This document shows, piece after piece, positions 1 through 10,380 of a DNA stretch of 64,000 nt; within the stretch, counting starts at the first letter, position 1, and the number at the start of each line of letters is the position of its first letter. The notes below the pieces were generated by a model that did not search any database, was not told the origin of the DNA, and saw only the letters and a list, made by a program, of their open reading frames with translations. Source of the stretch: Georgfuchsia toluolica (GTDB taxonomy: Bacteria > Pseudomonadota > Gammaproteobacteria > Burkholderiales > Rhodocyclaceae); assembly GCF_907163265.1 (NCBI RefSeq), contig NZ_CAJQUM010000001.1, positions 310,001 through 374,000 on the forward strand, in the 5' to 3' direction. A program made the translations under genes and the position numbers.

Positions 1-656
1 GCCCGGACTCGGGTTCGATCCGCGTGCTCGGCACCGATCTGCATGGAATTGGAGATGACGAAACCCTTGCATTGCGTCGGCGCTATGGTGTGATGTTTCA
101 GCAAGGCGGTTTGTTCGGCTCTCTCACGGTGGCCGAAAACGTCGGCTTGCCCCTGCGCGAGCACACCGATCTTCCGGATACGCTGATTGATGAAATCGCC
201 GCCCTGAAGATCGCCATGACCGGCCTTGCGCCGGAAGCCGGCTTGCAGTATCCGTCTGAACTCAGCGGCGGCATGATGAAGCGCGCATCGCTGGCCCGCG
301 CGCTGGCACTCGACCCCGAATTGCTGTTTCTTGATGAACCGACTGCCGGTCTGGATCCGGAGAGCGCCGCTGGCGTCGACGTACTGGTGCGCAAGCTGCG
401 CGATATGTTCGGTCTGACCATCGTCATGATCACGCACGACCTCGACCTGTTGTGGCAAGTGGCAGATCGCGTCGCCGTGCTTGCCGAAGGCAAGGTGCAA
501 GGGATCGGCTCGATGGTTGAACTTGAACACATGGACAACCCTGCCATCCGGCAATTTTTTGACGGCCCGCGCGGCAGAGCGGCGCACGAACAGGCGCAGG
601 CCGAAGCCAAAAAAACCAGTGTGGAAACCGGGAGGCCATCATCGAAACCAAAGTGA
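1..656 (+). CDS. MCE-type ABC transporter ATP-binding protein (5' truncated)
   Basis: This is the ATPase of a Mla-like lipid ABC transporter, cut by the window edge. The open frame runs in from position 3 and reads PDSGSIRVLG, the segment that normally follows Walker A by about 20 residues, so the P-loop lies outside the window. The GTG at 24 is not the true start. Visible motifs are the Q-loop (MFQQGGLF), the signature LSGGMMKR, Walker B (LLFLDEPTAGLD) and the H-loop (MITHDLDLL). It overlaps the next gene, which encodes an MCE protein, so it most likely powers lipid movement between inner membrane and periplasm. The final roughly 30 residues are polar and look disordered. Confidence 0.9.
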   Translation, partial: PDSGSIRVLGTDLHGIGDDETLALRRRYGVMFQQGGLFGSLTVAENVGLPLREHTDLPDTLIDEIAALKIAMTGLAPEAGLQYPSELSGGMMKRASLARALALDPELLFLDEPTAGLDPESAAGVDVLVRKLRDMFGLTIVMITHDLDLLWQVADRVAVLAEGKVQGIGSMVELEHMDNPAIRQFFDGPRGRAAHEQAQAEAKKTSVETGRPSSKPK

Positions 657-1579
657 ATTATGCGGTCGTCGGCGGGTTCGTGCTCGTCCTTGGCGCGGTA
701 CTGATCGCCATCGCGCTCTGGCTCGCCTCAGGCGGCGCCTTGCAGAAGAAATACGACCTGTATCTGGCAATTGAAGACGAATCGGTAGCGGGCCTGAGTG
801 TGAATGCGCCGGTCAAATTCAACGGCGTCGACGTCGGCAAGGTGCGGCAAATTCGGCTCGATCCGGGTAACCCGGATCGGGTGATCCTGCTCTTTGCCAT
901 CGAGCGTGGTACACCCATCAAGGAGGATACGGTAGCGGTGCTGAAAACCCAGGGCCTGACCGGCATCGCCTATGTCGAGCTGAGCGGCGGCGCGCATGAT
1001 GCCCTGCCGCTGCGCACCATCGCCGGCAACGAGTATCCGGTGATCCGCACCATTCCCTCGCTTGCCGCGCGGCTGGAAAATGTGCTTACCAGTGTGGCGG
1101 CGAAGCTGGACAGCACGTCGAGAAATATCGACGCCTTGCTCAGCGATGAAAACCGGGCGGCGTTTAAAAGCATGCTGGCCGACATCGCCACCGTGACGCA
1201 TACGATCGCCGCGCGCAAGGACACCATCGACGCCGGTATCGCCAATGCCGGCCGCACGCTTGAAAACACCTCGCGTGCAACGGCACAGATCGGGCCGCTG
1301 ATCGATCGCATCGGGCGTAGTGCCGACGCCGTCGAGAAAATGGGTAACGAGGCAGCGCTCGCCAGTGTCAGTGCCGGCAAGACAGTCGATGCGGTTGGCG
1401 CCGATGTGAAACGCTTTACGGCGGAAACACTGCCCGAACTGGAACGCCTGCTCGGCGAAATGAACGTACTGGCGGCCTCGCTGCGACGCTTGAGCGAAAA
1501 ACTGGAAGGCAGCCCCGGCGGCTTGCTGATGGGTCGCCGGCAGGTGCCGCCCGGGCCGGGAGAGGGAACAACGAAATGA
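653..1579 (+). CDS. MCE (MlaD-like) family lipid-binding protein
   Basis: Membrane-anchored MCE protein, the periplasmic substrate-binding part of the lipid ABC system. One N-terminal transmembrane helix (about residues 5-25) precedes a single MCE domain (about 35-115, including APVKFNGVDVGKV and the conserved LKTQGLTGIAYVEL). A long helical C-terminal region follows, of the type that forms needle-like hexamers in related proteins. The GTG at 653 is the only standard start nearby but has no ribosome-binding site at a useful distance. A strong GGAGG at 631-635 points instead to an ATC codon at 641, which would add IETK and match the usual family N-terminus. It overlaps the ATPase and the lipoprotein genes. 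Confidence 0.88.
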   Translation: MNYAVVGGFVLVLGAVLIAIALWLASGGALQKKYDLYLAIEDESVAGLSVNAPVKFNGVDVGKVRQIRLDPGNPDRVILLFAIERGTPIKEDTVAVLKTQGLTGIAYVELSGGAHDALPLRTIAGNEYPVIRTIPSLAARLENVLTSVAAKLDSTSRNIDALLSDENRAAFKSMLADIATVTHTIAARKDTIDAGIANAGRTLENTSRATAQIGPLIDRIGRSADAVEKMGNEAALASVSAGKTVDAVGADVKRFTAETLPELERLLGEMNVLAASLRRLSEKLEGSPGGLLMGRRQVPPGPGEGTTK

Positions 1580-2259
1580 AAAGGATTGCGCCTCATGGTT
1601 CCCTGCCGTACCTGTGGCAGTTTGCGGCAGCAGCATTATCGCTGGCGCTGCTCAGCGGCTGCGGAGTTTTGAGCACGATGGGCTCTCCCGCTCCACAACC
1701 GACCTTTTATTCGCTCGCGTATATGCCCGGCACAGTACCCGACGCAGCGGCGCCTGCCGCGCCGCGCGCGGCGGTTACAGCCCTGACGCTGATCGTCAGC
1801 CCGTCACACGCGGCAGCCGGCTTCGACAGCCGGCGCATCATGTACCTGCGCCAGGCGAACCAACTCGAATACTTTGCGCACAGCGAATGGATCGATACGC
1901 CGGCGCGCATGCTGACGCCACTTATCGTCAGTGCCGTCGAGAGCAGCGGAACGTTTCGCGCCGTGGTGCAAACACCTGGCGCCGCAGCAGGCGAAATGCG
2001 GCTGGATACCGAAATCCTGCGCCTGCAACACGAGTTTCTGGGTACCCCGAGCAAGGTGCGCTTCACACTGCGCGCCTATCTCGTCGAGAGTGCAACGCGC
2101 CGGGTCATTGCAGCACGCGAGTTCGATGCTGTCGTTTCCGCCACGAGCGAGGATCCCTCTGGAGGAGTGGTGGCCGCCAGCCGTGCGGTAAAGACAGTGC
2201 TCGATGACCTCTCAGCTTTCTGCGCCGATGCGGCGCGCAGCGTGCGGATGGACAAATAA
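1576..2259 (+). CDS. ABC-type transport auxiliary lipoprotein (PqiC-like)
   Basis: Predicted lipoprotein of the ABC_trans_aux family, which accompanies MCE transporters. A signal peptide ends in a lipobox (LALLSGC, Cys about residue 29), so the protein should be lipid-anchored, probably at the outer membrane. The body (about residues 40-225) has the family pattern FYSL near the start, then YLRQANQLEYFAHSEWID, the region that contacts the partner protein in relatives. Its start codon overlaps the MCE gene by 4 bases, so translation is probably coupled. The absence of mlaC/mlaB immediately downstream separates this cluster from the classical mlaFEDCB operon. Confidence 0.85.
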   Translation: MKRIAPHGSLPYLWQFAAAALSLALLSGCGVLSTMGSPAPQPTFYSLAYMPGTVPDAAAPAAPRAAVTALTLIVSPSHAAAGFDSRRIMYLRQANQLEYFAHSEWIDTPARMLTPLIVSAVESSGTFRAVVQTPGAAAGEMRLDTEILRLQHEFLGTPSKVRFTLRAYLVESATRRVIAAREFDAVVSATSEDPSGGVVAASRAVKTVLDDLSAFCADAARSVRMDK

Positions 2260-2387
2260 CCCCGCGTCGTCTTGCTGAGTCTTGTCGATGTCCCTCCACC
2301 CCGGCTCCTTGCCTTCCTTTCTCGAAGTAAAAGAGCCGGTCTACACCATACAAGCTTGCCGAAGGGCAGGCGGCGTAAATCGCGCGC

Positions 2388-2420
2388 CCGTTCATGGTTC
2401 GACAAGCTCACCACGAAGGG
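2388..2420. repeat. REP-like inverted repeat (copy 1)
   Basis: An imperfect palindrome of about 33 bases centred on TTCGACAAGCTCACC, between the lipoprotein gene and the convergent ATPase gene. The same family appears in degenerate form at 56794-56832. Repeats of this type (TTCATGGTGAGCTTGTCGAA and variants) are scattered between genes in many betaproteobacteria. Here it lies between convergent genes, where it could act as a transcript end. Confidence 0.55.
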
Positions 2421-2440
2421 GAACTAATTGTTAGTTACCC

Positions 2441-5116
2441 TCATTTTTTCAAAATGCGCAGAACGAATTTTTTCTCTACCTCTACCACTATAAATAGCAA
2501 TATCCCAAAGCCGATAATGCGTCCCCACACCGATGCGTCAATGGCTGCTACCCCAAACATGCCCTGCATGAAGGGCAGGTAGGTAAAAAGCCCCTGAATG
2601 ACTGCCAAAATGGCGATGGTGAGCAGCACAGAAGAATTCCCTGTGAAGTCCTGCCAGGTGCGTATCGGTGCGAGCATATAACGGCAGTTAAACAGGTATG
2701 CCATCTCGCCCACCACTAACGCATTTATGGCGGCGGTTCGGCTTTCGTCAATGCCCACGCCGCGCGCGCTTTCCCACAAAAACAATGCGATTGACCCGGT
2801 GCTGAGCAGCAGGGAAACGAATGCAATACGCCAGATCATGAATCCGGACAGGATCGCTTCATTGGCGGCGCGTGGTGGGCGCTGCATCACCCCCGGTTCT
2901 GATTTCTCGTACGACAATGCCAGTGACAACGTGACAGCCGTAACCATGTTTACCCACAGTATTTGCACTGGCGTAATCGGCAGCGTCATGCCAAACATGA
3001 TGGCGAAAAGCACCATGCCAGCTTCACCCCCATTGGTGGGCATGATGAATACAATGGCTTTCCGGATGTTGTCATAGACGGTGCGCCCTTCCTTCACCGC
3101 GTGCACGATGGTGGCGAAGTTGTCATCGGCCAGCACGATTTCGGCTGCTTCCTTGGCGACTTCCGTCCCTTTCATGCCCATTGCAATACCGATGTCGGCA
3201 CGCTTCAAGGCGGGGGCATCGTTCACGCCATCACCGGTCATGGCGATAATCTCGCCATTGGCCTGCAGTGCAGTGACCAGACGGAGTTTGTGTTCCGGGC
3301 TGGCGCGCGCAAACACGCCAACATCCCGCACCGCCTGACGCAATGCCGTTTCGTCCAGGGCATCTAATTCGCTGCCAGTCAGCGTGCGGCCATTTCCTAT
3401 TCCCAATAGCGTTGCGATGGAGCGTGCAGTCTCAGCGTGGTCACCAGTAATCATCTTGACGCTGATGCCCGCCGCACGACAATTACGCACAGCAACAATG
3501 GCCTCTTCGCGAGGCGGATCGGTAATGCCAACCATGCCGAGCAGGGTGAATTCACCTTGCGTGTCGGCGTAATGCAATTCGCGTTGCCCACCCTCCATGG
3601 ATTTCATCGCCAGTGCCAACACACGTTGCCCAAGCGCTCCTGTCTCTTTTAACTTCATATGCCACTGTGACAGCTTGAGCGGAACGTCCTCGCCCAAACT
3701 GCGCTGCCGGTTACACATACCCAGAATCTGCTCCGCAGCACCTTTAACGAAAATAAAGGCATGACCAGCATGGTTGTGATGCAAAGTAGCCATGAATCGA
3801 TGTTCCGATTCGAATGGAATGAGATCGGTACGTGGCAAGGACTCATGCTCAAACACAGGATCGAGTCCAGCCTTCATCGCCAGCGTGATGAGGGCACCTT
3901 CGGTCGGATCACCGGCTATATCCCATAGGCCTGCCGTCTCATGTAGCGCGGCATCGTTACAAAGCAAACCAGCGCGAAATATATCGAGTGATGCCACATG
4001 CTCGATGATGTCCGTCTCTTTGCCGTCGATGGAAAAGCCGCCATGCGGCGCATATCCATCACCACTCACCTCAAACACCTGATCGGATGTCAGCACTCGC
4101 TGCACCGTCATTTCGTTGCGCGTCAGTGTGCCGGTCTTGTCGGTACAAATAACCGTCACCGATCCCAGCGCTTCGACCGCAGGCAATCGCCGAATAATGG
4201 CGCTGCGTTTTGCCATGCGCTGCACACCAAATGCCAATGTAATGGTCAGCACTGCGGGGAGCCCTTCCGGAATCGCCGCCACTGCCATGCTCACAGCGGC
4301 TATGAACATATCGCCGATGTTGAATTGATGCACCAGCCAGCCATATAAGAAGGTAATGGCTGAAAGTGCCAGGATGGCGATAGTCAGCCAGTATCCGAAC
4401 ACTTCCATCTGCCGCAATAGCGGAGTAGTAAGCGTCTGTACATTGTCCAGCATGACGCTAATACGCCCGATCTCGGTTTTGTCAGCAGTAGCGACAACGA
4501 CGCCTGCACCCTGCCCATATACCACCAGCGTGCCCGAATACGCCATGGAAAAACGGTCGCCCAGCGCGGCCTGCGCATCGACAGCAATGATATTTTTTTC
4601 GACAGCAGTGGATTCTCCGGTCAACGCGGCTTCTTCGATCCGCAGGTTTTTTACATTTATCAGACGCAGGTCGGCAGGCACTTTGTCGCCGGATTGCAGC
4701 AATACGATATCGCCCAGCACCAGTGCTTCCGTGGCGATCACCCCGCGCTTACCCTCGCGCAGCACGGTGGCCTCGGGTGACGACATTCGCCGGATGGCGT
4801 CCATCGCCTTTTCCGCCTTGCCTTCCTGAATGAAACCGATGATGGCATTGATGACCACCACACCAACGATCACACTGGTATCCACCCAGTGCGCAAGAAT
4901 TGCGGTGACACCAGCCGAGGCCAGCAGCACATAGATCAGGACGTTGTGGAATTGCAGTAGAAATTTGACCAGAGCGCTACGGCGATTGGGCGGATTCAGC
5001 TGATTTGGGCCGTCTTGTGCAAGGCGCTTTGCCGCTTCAGCAAGGTCCAATCCCTGGGCATTTGAAGCTACAGCGGCCAGTGCCTCTTGTGATGAAAGAT
5101 GATGCCAGTCACTCAT
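2441..5116 (-). CDS. P-type (type II) cation-transporting ATPase
   Basis: Cation pump of the SERCA/PMCA-like P2 family, 891 residues. The N-terminal cation ATPase domain covers about residues 5-70. The actuator motif LTGEST is near 166, PEGLP in the fourth membrane helix near 283, the phosphorylation motif DKTGTLT at D326, and the hinge motif [12 protein letters not shown] near 600. The C-terminal quarter holds six predicted helices. The PEGLP motif and overall layout favour calcium or another divalent cation, but the ion cannot be fixed from sequence. The start was placed at the ATG of MSDWHHL, where the N-terminal domain begins, rather than an upstream in-frame ATG that adds 15 residues. 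It is convergent with the MCE cluster and looks monocistronic. Confidence 0.92.
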   Translation of the reverse strand: MSDWHHLSSQEALAAVASNAQGLDLAEAAKRLAQDGPNQLNPPNRRSALVKFLLQFHNVLIYVLLASAGVTAILAHWVDTSVIVGVVVINAIIGFIQEGKAEKAMDAIRRMSSPEATVLREGKRGVIATEALVLGDIVLLQSGDKVPADLRLINVKNLRIEEAALTGESTAVEKNIIAVDAQAALGDRFSMAYSGTLVVYGQGAGVVVATADKTEIGRISVMLDNVQTLTTPLLRQMEVFGYWLTIAILALSAITFLYGWLVHQFNIGDMFIAAVSMAVAAIPEGLPAVLTITLAFGVQRMAKRSAIIRRLPAVEALGSVTVICTDKTGTLTRNEMTVQRVLTSDQVFEVSGDGYAPHGGFSIDGKETDIIEHVASLDIFRAGLLCNDAALHETAGLWDIAGDPTEGALITLAMKAGLDPVFEHESLPRTDLIPFESEHRFMATLHHNHAGHAFIFVKGAAEQILGMCNRQRSLGEDVPLKLSQWHMKLKETGALGQRVLALAMKSMEGGQRELHYADTQGEFTLLGMVGITDPPREEAIVAVRNCRAAGISVKMITGDHAETARSIATLLGIGNGRTLTGSELDALDETALRQAVRDVGVFARASPEHKLRLVTALQANGEIIAMTGDGVNDAPALKRADIGIAMGMKGTEVAKEAAEIVLADDNFATIVHAVKEGRTVYDNIRKAIVFIMPTNGGEAGMVLFAIMFGMTLPITPVQILWVNMVTAVTLSLALSYEKSEPGVMQRPPRAANEAILSGFMIWRIAFVSLLLSTGSIALFLWESARGVGIDESRTAAINALVVGEMAYLFNCRYMLAPIRTWQDFTGNSSVLLTIAILAVIQGLFTYLPFMQGMFGVAAIDASVWGRIIGFGILLFIVVEVEKKFVLRILKK

Positions 5117-5266
5117 TCTCGTTACTTCCCGTAAATAACACGTCAATGAATTTCGAAACACCCGTCTTGGTCATCAACAAATATCTCGGTTGCGCCATGA
5201 AACCGCTCGGAAATGAAGAGGACATTTGAATCCGATGCAATCTAACGACACTGAGATTACATCCTT

Positions 5267-7226
5267 TTAATGCGGCAAAACCCTGACATCCCGGACCAGT
5301 TGCCCGCAATCGCTGTCTTTTCCCGGACCGGCGTCGATCAATGGGAGCAAGGTAAGCAGCGGATTGGCTACGGCGAGCGCCACCGCCCCCAGCCCGCGCG
5401 CGGCGACGCGCCATTTGTTGACTTCGATAACAGGACTGGCAAAGCTGCCGCGAATATAGATGGGGCTGCGCAATGCCAGGGGACTGGTGTCCTTGGTTTT
5501 CTGGTTGAGCGTCAGATCCAGCCGCTCCTGTCGCAGATCGATGGTGCCGGTCACGACAATGGTGGTGATCTCAGTGTCGAAGATCAGGGCATTGGCATGC
5601 ATGATGCCTTGCTTGACATTGAAGTCGGCCACCCCGCAACGCAACTTGATCAGTTTGTCGCCGCTCATTTTCAGTTGCAGTATTTCCCACAGATGCAGGC
5701 CGGCCTTTTCCATCATCATTTTGCTGATCTCGCCGTCGGCGACAATCAGCCCCACCCTGCCGTTGGAATTCGCCAGCATTTGTCCGACCGAATTGCCCGT
5801 TCCCGACAGATTGAATTCGCCGTTGATCTCGCCGATGCTGTTCTTGTTCAGATTGACGGTGGGGAACAGTTTGGCAAGATGAATTTTTTTCGTCCGTATC
5901 CGGGCCCGCGCCTGGACAGGATCCTTGCGCCCGTCCAGCGAAATTGTGCTGTTGAGCTGGCCGCCGGCCAAACCCAAATCGAGAGGATCGAGCGTCAGCA
6001 CTGAATCGCGCAAACGCAGATGGACAACGAGATCTTCGAGCGGGAGCTCCTTGGCACGGCGGATGGTTCCGGCCTTTAACGTCACGTCCGCATCGACGCT
6101 GTCCCAGCGCTCGGTGTTGAATGGCAGGTCAGGCAAAACCCGCGCTTGTACTGACGTCGTGGCGGCGGGTTGGGAAGTTGCCGGCGCCGCCCGTTGGGCA
6201 GTTTTCAGGCTGCCGGGCTGGGCGCCGATCAAGGGGCCAAGATCTTCGATATCCAGTAATTTGGAGACAAGATTTGCGGTCATTGCCGGGCGCTTGCCGC
6301 CGGTGTCGACCTGGATGGTGCCGGCAATATCGCTTTTTCCGAACCGGCCCGCGAAATCCTTATAGCGCCACATTTTCTTGCTATGCACGAGGTGGCCCTC
6401 AGTCACATAAGCACCTGTTTTCGGCAAGGCGATACCGAGCAGCGGAAAGAGCTGCGCCAGACTTTTGCCATGCATAGTGATGTGCATGTCCAGTGCGGAA
6501 AGTTGCAGCAGGCTGGTAATGCTGCCCTCGGCCTGCACCGCGGTGTGCCCGACGGTAAGGTCGATTTTTAGCGGATAGGGCATGTTTTCGTCGCGCAATC
6601 CGAGCACCGGTTCGCCGTTGCCGCTGGCCTTGAACGACTGGCCCTTGTATTGCCCCTCCGCGGTAAAGCCAAGTTCAGTGCCGATTGACGGCACGAGCGA
6701 TGTCGATAGCTGTGCGCGGATACTGGTCTTCAGTTCGGCATCGTCGTAGCCAAGATGCGTCGTAGCCAAGATGACCTTTGTCGAGCGTCAGACGATCGAT
6801 TCGAATACGCGCTCCTTCGTCCTGCTGGTTGATGTCCAGCAGCCAGTTCTTGCGGCCTGCGCTGCCTTGCTCAAGAAAGATCACAGGATGCTCAAGCCAT
6901 ACTTCGGAAAGCACGATTTTCTTTCGCAGCAGTTGCGGCAGGTCGATCACGATTTCCACTGCATCGGCGGTAACCATTTGTTTTTCCCTGGCCCAACCGG
7001 GATTTGCAAACGATACTGCGTCGGCGTGAATGCGAGGTAACGACCAACCGAGCTTCGCTTTGAGGTCGCCATTGATGACCAGTGCGCGCCCAGTCTTTTC
7101 CGATGCCAGGCGCTCGATGGGTTCGCGCAGCATGTTCCAGGGGAAAAAAACGATGCACAGAACGGCCAGCAGAACCGGCACAAGCAACAGCACGGCTGTC
7201 CATTTGAATGTGCGCGAGAGCATCAT
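5267..7226 (-). pseudogene. AsmA-family protein, frameshifted by a 16-bp tandem duplication
   Basis: AsmA/YhjG-type envelope protein, normally a single inner-membrane-anchored polypeptide of about 650 residues linked to outer-membrane assembly or lipid transport. The N-terminal part (7226 down to about 6757) has a transmembrane anchor and the AsmA start region. The rest continues in another frame down to 5267, including the C-terminal AsmA_2 region. The two frames meet at a perfect 16-bp direct tandem repeat (6742-6773). Removing one copy restores the reading ...LDKGHLGYDDAELKTS... without a break. As written, the protein stops shortly after the junction. It could be a true mutation, a reversible slippage site or a sequencing error. 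Confidence 0.85.
6742..6773. repeat. Perfect 16-bp tandem duplication
   Basis: Two adjacent identical copies of CGTCGTAGCCAAGATG (plus strand), 6742-6757 and 6758-6773, inside the AsmA-family gene. Sixteen is not a multiple of three, so the extra copy shifts the frame. Confidence 0.95.
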
Positions 7227-7603
7227 GTTTTCAGTATGTACGGGTTGGCTGTGACAGTATGTACGTTAAGTCACTTAAATCGCATCCACGCCAGTTGCAT
7301 GAATTGGAGAGAAGTGGATACCCCACATGAAACACAAGGACTATCCGCGGCAACAGGCGGAACGCGCAGGGGGCCGAAGCTGGTTGAGGAAGAATTACAA
7401 ATACTTGTCAACAATCTTTATCATCATTCCTTAGGGTGCGGATTCAACTTGTCGCGCCGTTCCTGGCCGCTTGTATTGCACTTTCCAGGATGGGCTCGAC
7501 AAATTTGTATCCGGCAGGACATATATCCTTACTTTCTTGCCTATTTACCGCATGCAGCCTCTCAGGCAGAATGCGCACCTTTCGTCCGTTACGAACCTTC
7601 CTG
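7227..7603. other. Intergenic region upstream of ccmA
   Basis: This 377-base gap lies between the divergent AsmA-family gene and ccmA and should carry the ccm promoter. The only symmetric site noticed is TTAAGT-C-ACTTAA at 7266-7278, a perfect 6+1+6 inverted repeat that could be an operator. It is not an FNR box. No convincing sigma-70 pair or RNA gene was found. Confidence 0.4.
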
Positions 7604-8218
7604 ATGCTTGATGCCAGCGGTTTGGCGTGTACACGTGGTGACCGTCGCCTGTTTTCCGAGGTGAACTTTGCCCTGGCTCCAGGCAACTGGCTGCAAGTGG
7701 AGGGGGAAAATGGCGCCGGCAAAACCAGCCTGTTGCGCATGGTCTGCGGCCTGCTGCACAAGGAAGCGGGCGAGATTCGCTGGAACGGCCAGCCGGTGAC
7801 GGAAGTCGATGACGAATATCGCGGCGAATTGCTTTATCTTGGCCACGCCGGGGCGATCAAGGAGGATTTGACGGCACTGGAAAACCTGTGCATCGGCGCA
7901 GCCCTCGGTGGCTGCACGCTGGACGAAGCCGTGGCCGTGGCGGCACTATGGCGGCTCGGACTGAAGGGCCGCGAAGGCTTGGCGGCACGTTTTCTTTCCC
8001 AGGGGCAGAAGCGGCGCGTGGCCCTGGCCCGGCTGCTGACCAGCAAGGCGAAATTATGGGTGCTCGACGAGCCCTTCGTCGCCCTCGATGTGCGGGCAGT
8101 GGATCTGTTGTGCGCCATCATCGGTGAACATTTGCGCACTGGCGGCATGGCCCTGCTCACCAGCCATCAGGAAGTGAATCTGGGCGCAGGCGGCCGTTCG
8201 CTGAGATTGGGCGCATGA
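7604..8218 (+). CDS. ccmA: Heme exporter ATP-binding protein CcmA
   Basis: ATPase of the CcmABCD complex, which releases heme-loaded CcmE in System I cytochrome c maturation. Walker A is GENGAGKTS (about residues 34-42), the signature region reads LSQGQKRRVALARLL, and Walker B is LWVLDEPFVALD. At 204 residues it has the usual length. The frame is open for 56 codons upstream, but family alignment begins at MLDASGL, so the ATG at 7604 is chosen even though no strong ribosome-binding site precedes it. First gene of the ccmABCDEFGHI operon; its end overlaps ccmB by 4 bases. Confidence 0.95.
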   Translation: MLDASGLACTRGDRRLFSEVNFALAPGNWLQVEGENGAGKTSLLRMVCGLLHKEAGEIRWNGQPVTEVDDEYRGELLYLGHAGAIKEDLTALENLCIGAALGGCTLDEAVAVAALWRLGLKGREGLAARFLSQGQKRRVALARLLTSKAKLWVLDEPFVALDVRAVDLLCAIIGEHLRTGGMALLTSHQEVNLGAGGRSLRLGA

Positions 8219-8880
8219 CCGCATTGCTGGCAGTGATTCGCCGCGACCTGCTGCTGGCCCTGCGGCGCAAGAGCGAGGTGTTGACCGCCTTGTTTTTCTT
8301 CATCATTGTCAGCAGCCTGTTTCCGCTCGGCATCGGACCGGAAACGGACATGCTGCGCCGGATAGCTCCCGGGATATTGTGGGTGGGAGCCTTGTTGGCG
8401 GCGATGCTGTCGCTAAACCGGCTGTTTGCCGCCGATCACCAGGACGGCACACTGGAGCAGATGGCGCTGTCGCCGACACCGCTGGCGTTGCTGGTGAGCG
8501 GCAAGATACTGGCCCACTGGCTGGTATCGGGGCTGCCGCTGGTGCTGCTGGCGCCGGTACTGGGAATTCAGTTCGATTTGAGCAACAGGGCGTTGGTGGT
8601 GCTGGTGCTGTCGCTGCTATTGGGTACCCCGCTGTTGTCGCTGATTGGCGCCATCGGTGCGGCGCTGACGCTGGGCGTGCGCGGTGGCGGTGTGCTGCTG
8701 TCGCTGCTGGTGCTGCCGCTTTATATACCGGCGCTGATTTTCGGTGCCGGGGCGGTGGAAGCAGACATCACCGGACTCGGCGCCGGCGGACATTTATCGC
8801 TGCTGGCTGCGCTGACAGTACTGGCGGCTTTTTTTGCCCCCTGGGCAGCAACGGCCGCGCTTCGCATAGCGCTTGAATGA
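8215..8880 (+). CDS. ccmB: Heme exporter permease CcmB
   Basis: Integral membrane subunit of the CcmABCD complex, 221 residues with six predicted membrane helices. The N-terminus (RDLLLALRRKSEVLTALFFF) and the segment HQDGTLEQMALSP after the second helix are typical of CcmB. It starts inside the ccmA stop (ATGA overlap), which fits coupled translation of ATPase and permease. A gap of 83 bases precedes ccmC. Confidence 0.95.
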   Translation: MTALLAVIRRDLLLALRRKSEVLTALFFFIIVSSLFPLGIGPETDMLRRIAPGILWVGALLAAMLSLNRLFAADHQDGTLEQMALSPTPLALLVSGKILAHWLVSGLPLVLLAPVLGIQFDLSNRALVVLVLSLLLGTPLLSLIGAIGAALTLGVRGGGVLLSLLVLPLYIPALIFGAGAVEADITGLGAGGHLSLLAALTVLAAFFAPWAATAALRIALE

Positions 8881-8963
8881 GAGAATGGCAGTTAACTTTT
8901 ACTTTTCCGCCGGAAACAACTCTGACATCGTCAGCCTGATATTCCACAACAGGAATTCGTAAC

Positions 8964-9713
8964 GTGAGCAATCGACTGATCAACTGGTTCAAGTTTGCCT
9001 CTCCACAGAGCTTCTATCCACTTGCGGGCAAGATGTGGCCGTGGTTTGCCGCGGCCGCCGTTGGCTTCGGCGTCGTTGGCTTATGGGTCAGTTTCTTCGT
9101 CGCGCCCACCGACGCGCAGCAGGGCGAGGCCTACCGGATCATTTTTGTCCACGTCGCGGCAGCCTGGATGTCGATGTTTCTTTATTGTGCCATGGCCTTC
9201 TGGGCTGCGGCTGGCATCGTATTCAACACCCGCCTCTCGGGCATGATGACAGCGGCAATAGCGCCGACCGGCGCCATGTTTGCCTTCCTTTCGCTGTGGA
9301 CCGGCGCGCTGTGGGGCAGGCCGATGTGGGGTGCCTGGTGGGTATGGGACGCACGGCTGACGTCATCGCTGATCCTGTTCTTCCTCTATCTCGGCTTCAT
9401 CGCCCTGACTGCCGCCATTGACGATGCCCGTCGCGCTGACCGCGCCGGCGCGATCCTTGCGTTGGTTGGCGTGGTTAATGTGCCGATCATTTATTTTTCA
9501 GTCAAATGGTGGAATACCCTGCATCAGGGCGCATCGGTATCCGTGAATCGTTCGCCATCCATGGCGCATACCATGCTCTGGGGTATGTTGCTGATGGCAC
9601 TGGCGTTGTGGATGTACGCGTTCGCAATAGTCCTCTACAGAGTGCGGGCAATCATCCTGGAACGCGAGCGGCACACCGTCTGGGTAACCGAGTTGACGGA
9701 GGTCAAGGCATGA
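8964..9713 (+). CDS. ccmC: Heme exporter protein CcmC
   Basis: Six-helix membrane protein of the heme-handling family that presents heme to CcmE. The tryptophan-rich WWD segment is clear (WGRPMWGAWWVWDARLTSSL, about residues 112-131), with conserved histidines in flanking periplasmic loops (HVAAAWMSM and HQGASVS). The start is a GTG at 8964. Length, 249 residues, is normal. Its stop overlaps the ccmD start. Confidence 0.95.
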   Translation: MSNRLINWFKFASPQSFYPLAGKMWPWFAAAAVGFGVVGLWVSFFVAPTDAQQGEAYRIIFVHVAAAWMSMFLYCAMAFWAAAGIVFNTRLSGMMTAAIAPTGAMFAFLSLWTGALWGRPMWGAWWVWDARLTSSLILFFLYLGFIALTAAIDDARRADRAGAILALVGVVNVPIIYFSVKWWNTLHQGASVSVNRSPSMAHTMLWGMLLMALALWMYAFAIVLYRVRAIILERERHTVWVTELTEVKA

Positions 9714-9889
9714 ACTGGGGCAGTCCGGCAGAATTCTTCGCCATGGGCGGCTACGCTCTCTACGTCTGGGGCAGTTTCGGCCTTACCGCTCTATTTGTGG
9801 TGATCGAGCCTGTTTTGGTTCGCAAGCGCCGTGCCGCCGCACTTGAAAGCCTGCGCCGCGAGGTTGCAGCAAACAAGGAAAGTCAATGA
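9710..9889 (+). CDS. ccmD: Heme exporter protein CcmD
   Basis: Small membrane protein of 59 residues that helps release holo-CcmE from the CcmABC complex. It has one predicted transmembrane helix (about residues 13-34), a preceding [13 protein letters not shown] segment typical of CcmD, and a basic C-terminal tail (RKRRAA). It begins inside the ccmC stop codon (ATGA) and ends overlapping the ccmE start, so its position supports the call as strongly as its sequence does. Confidence 0.93.
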   Translation: MNWGSPAEFFAMGGYALYVWGSFGLTALFVVIEPVLVRKRRAAALESLRREVAANKESQ

Positions 9890-10326
9890 AGCCGCGTCAT
9901 AAAAGATTTGCCATCGTCATTGGTGCGCTTGCCGTTATAAGCATTGCCGCCGTGCTGGCGCTCAATGCCTTCCGCAGTAACCTGGTGTTCTTTTTCACGC
10001 CGACGCAGATCGTCGCCGGCGAGGTGCCAAAGGATCGCGCTTTCCGCGTCGGTGGCCTGGTGAAGCCGGGCAGTTTGTCGCGTAACGACATCACCGCCCG
10101 TTTCGTCGTTACCGATACGGCGCGCGAAGTGCCGGTCAGCTACACCGGCATCCTGCCCGATCTGTTCAAGGAGGGCAAAGGTGTCGTCGCCCAGGGCAAA
10201 CTCGGCGCGGACGGTACCTTCGTTGCCAGCGAAGTGCTGGCCAAGCACGATGAGAACTATATGCCGCCGGAAGCCAAGTCAGCGGTCGATCAAGCCCAGC
10301 AGGCGGCGAAAACAATCAAGCAATAA
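9886..10326 (+). CDS. ccmE: Cytochrome c maturation heme chaperone CcmE
   Basis: Periplasmic heme chaperone anchored by one N-terminal helix (about residues 8-27). The covalent heme-binding histidine is H121 in HDENY, with Y125 four residues later, as in the classical HxxxY form. The OB-fold body contains [11 protein letters not shown] and [12 protein letters not shown], both familiar in CcmE. It receives heme from CcmC and passes it to CcmF/CcmH. Overlaps ccmD by 4 bases. Confidence 0.96.
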   Translation: MKPRHKRFAIVIGALAVISIAAVLALNAFRSNLVFFFTPTQIVAGEVPKDRAFRVGGLVKPGSLSRNDITARFVVTDTAREVPVSYTGILPDLFKEGKGVVAQGKLGADGTFVASEVLAKHDENYMPPEAKSAVDQAQQAAKTIKQ

Positions 10327-10380
10327 CGTCTCCGTCATAAACCAGGACACCAGGCCAATCCACCCTTAAAGGGGTACCCC

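Noticed and set aside
7266-7278. TTAAGTCACTTAA as an FNR or ANR site for the ccm operon
   Set aside because: The half-sites do not match TTGAT-N4-ATCAA, so only an unspecified palindrome can be claimed.
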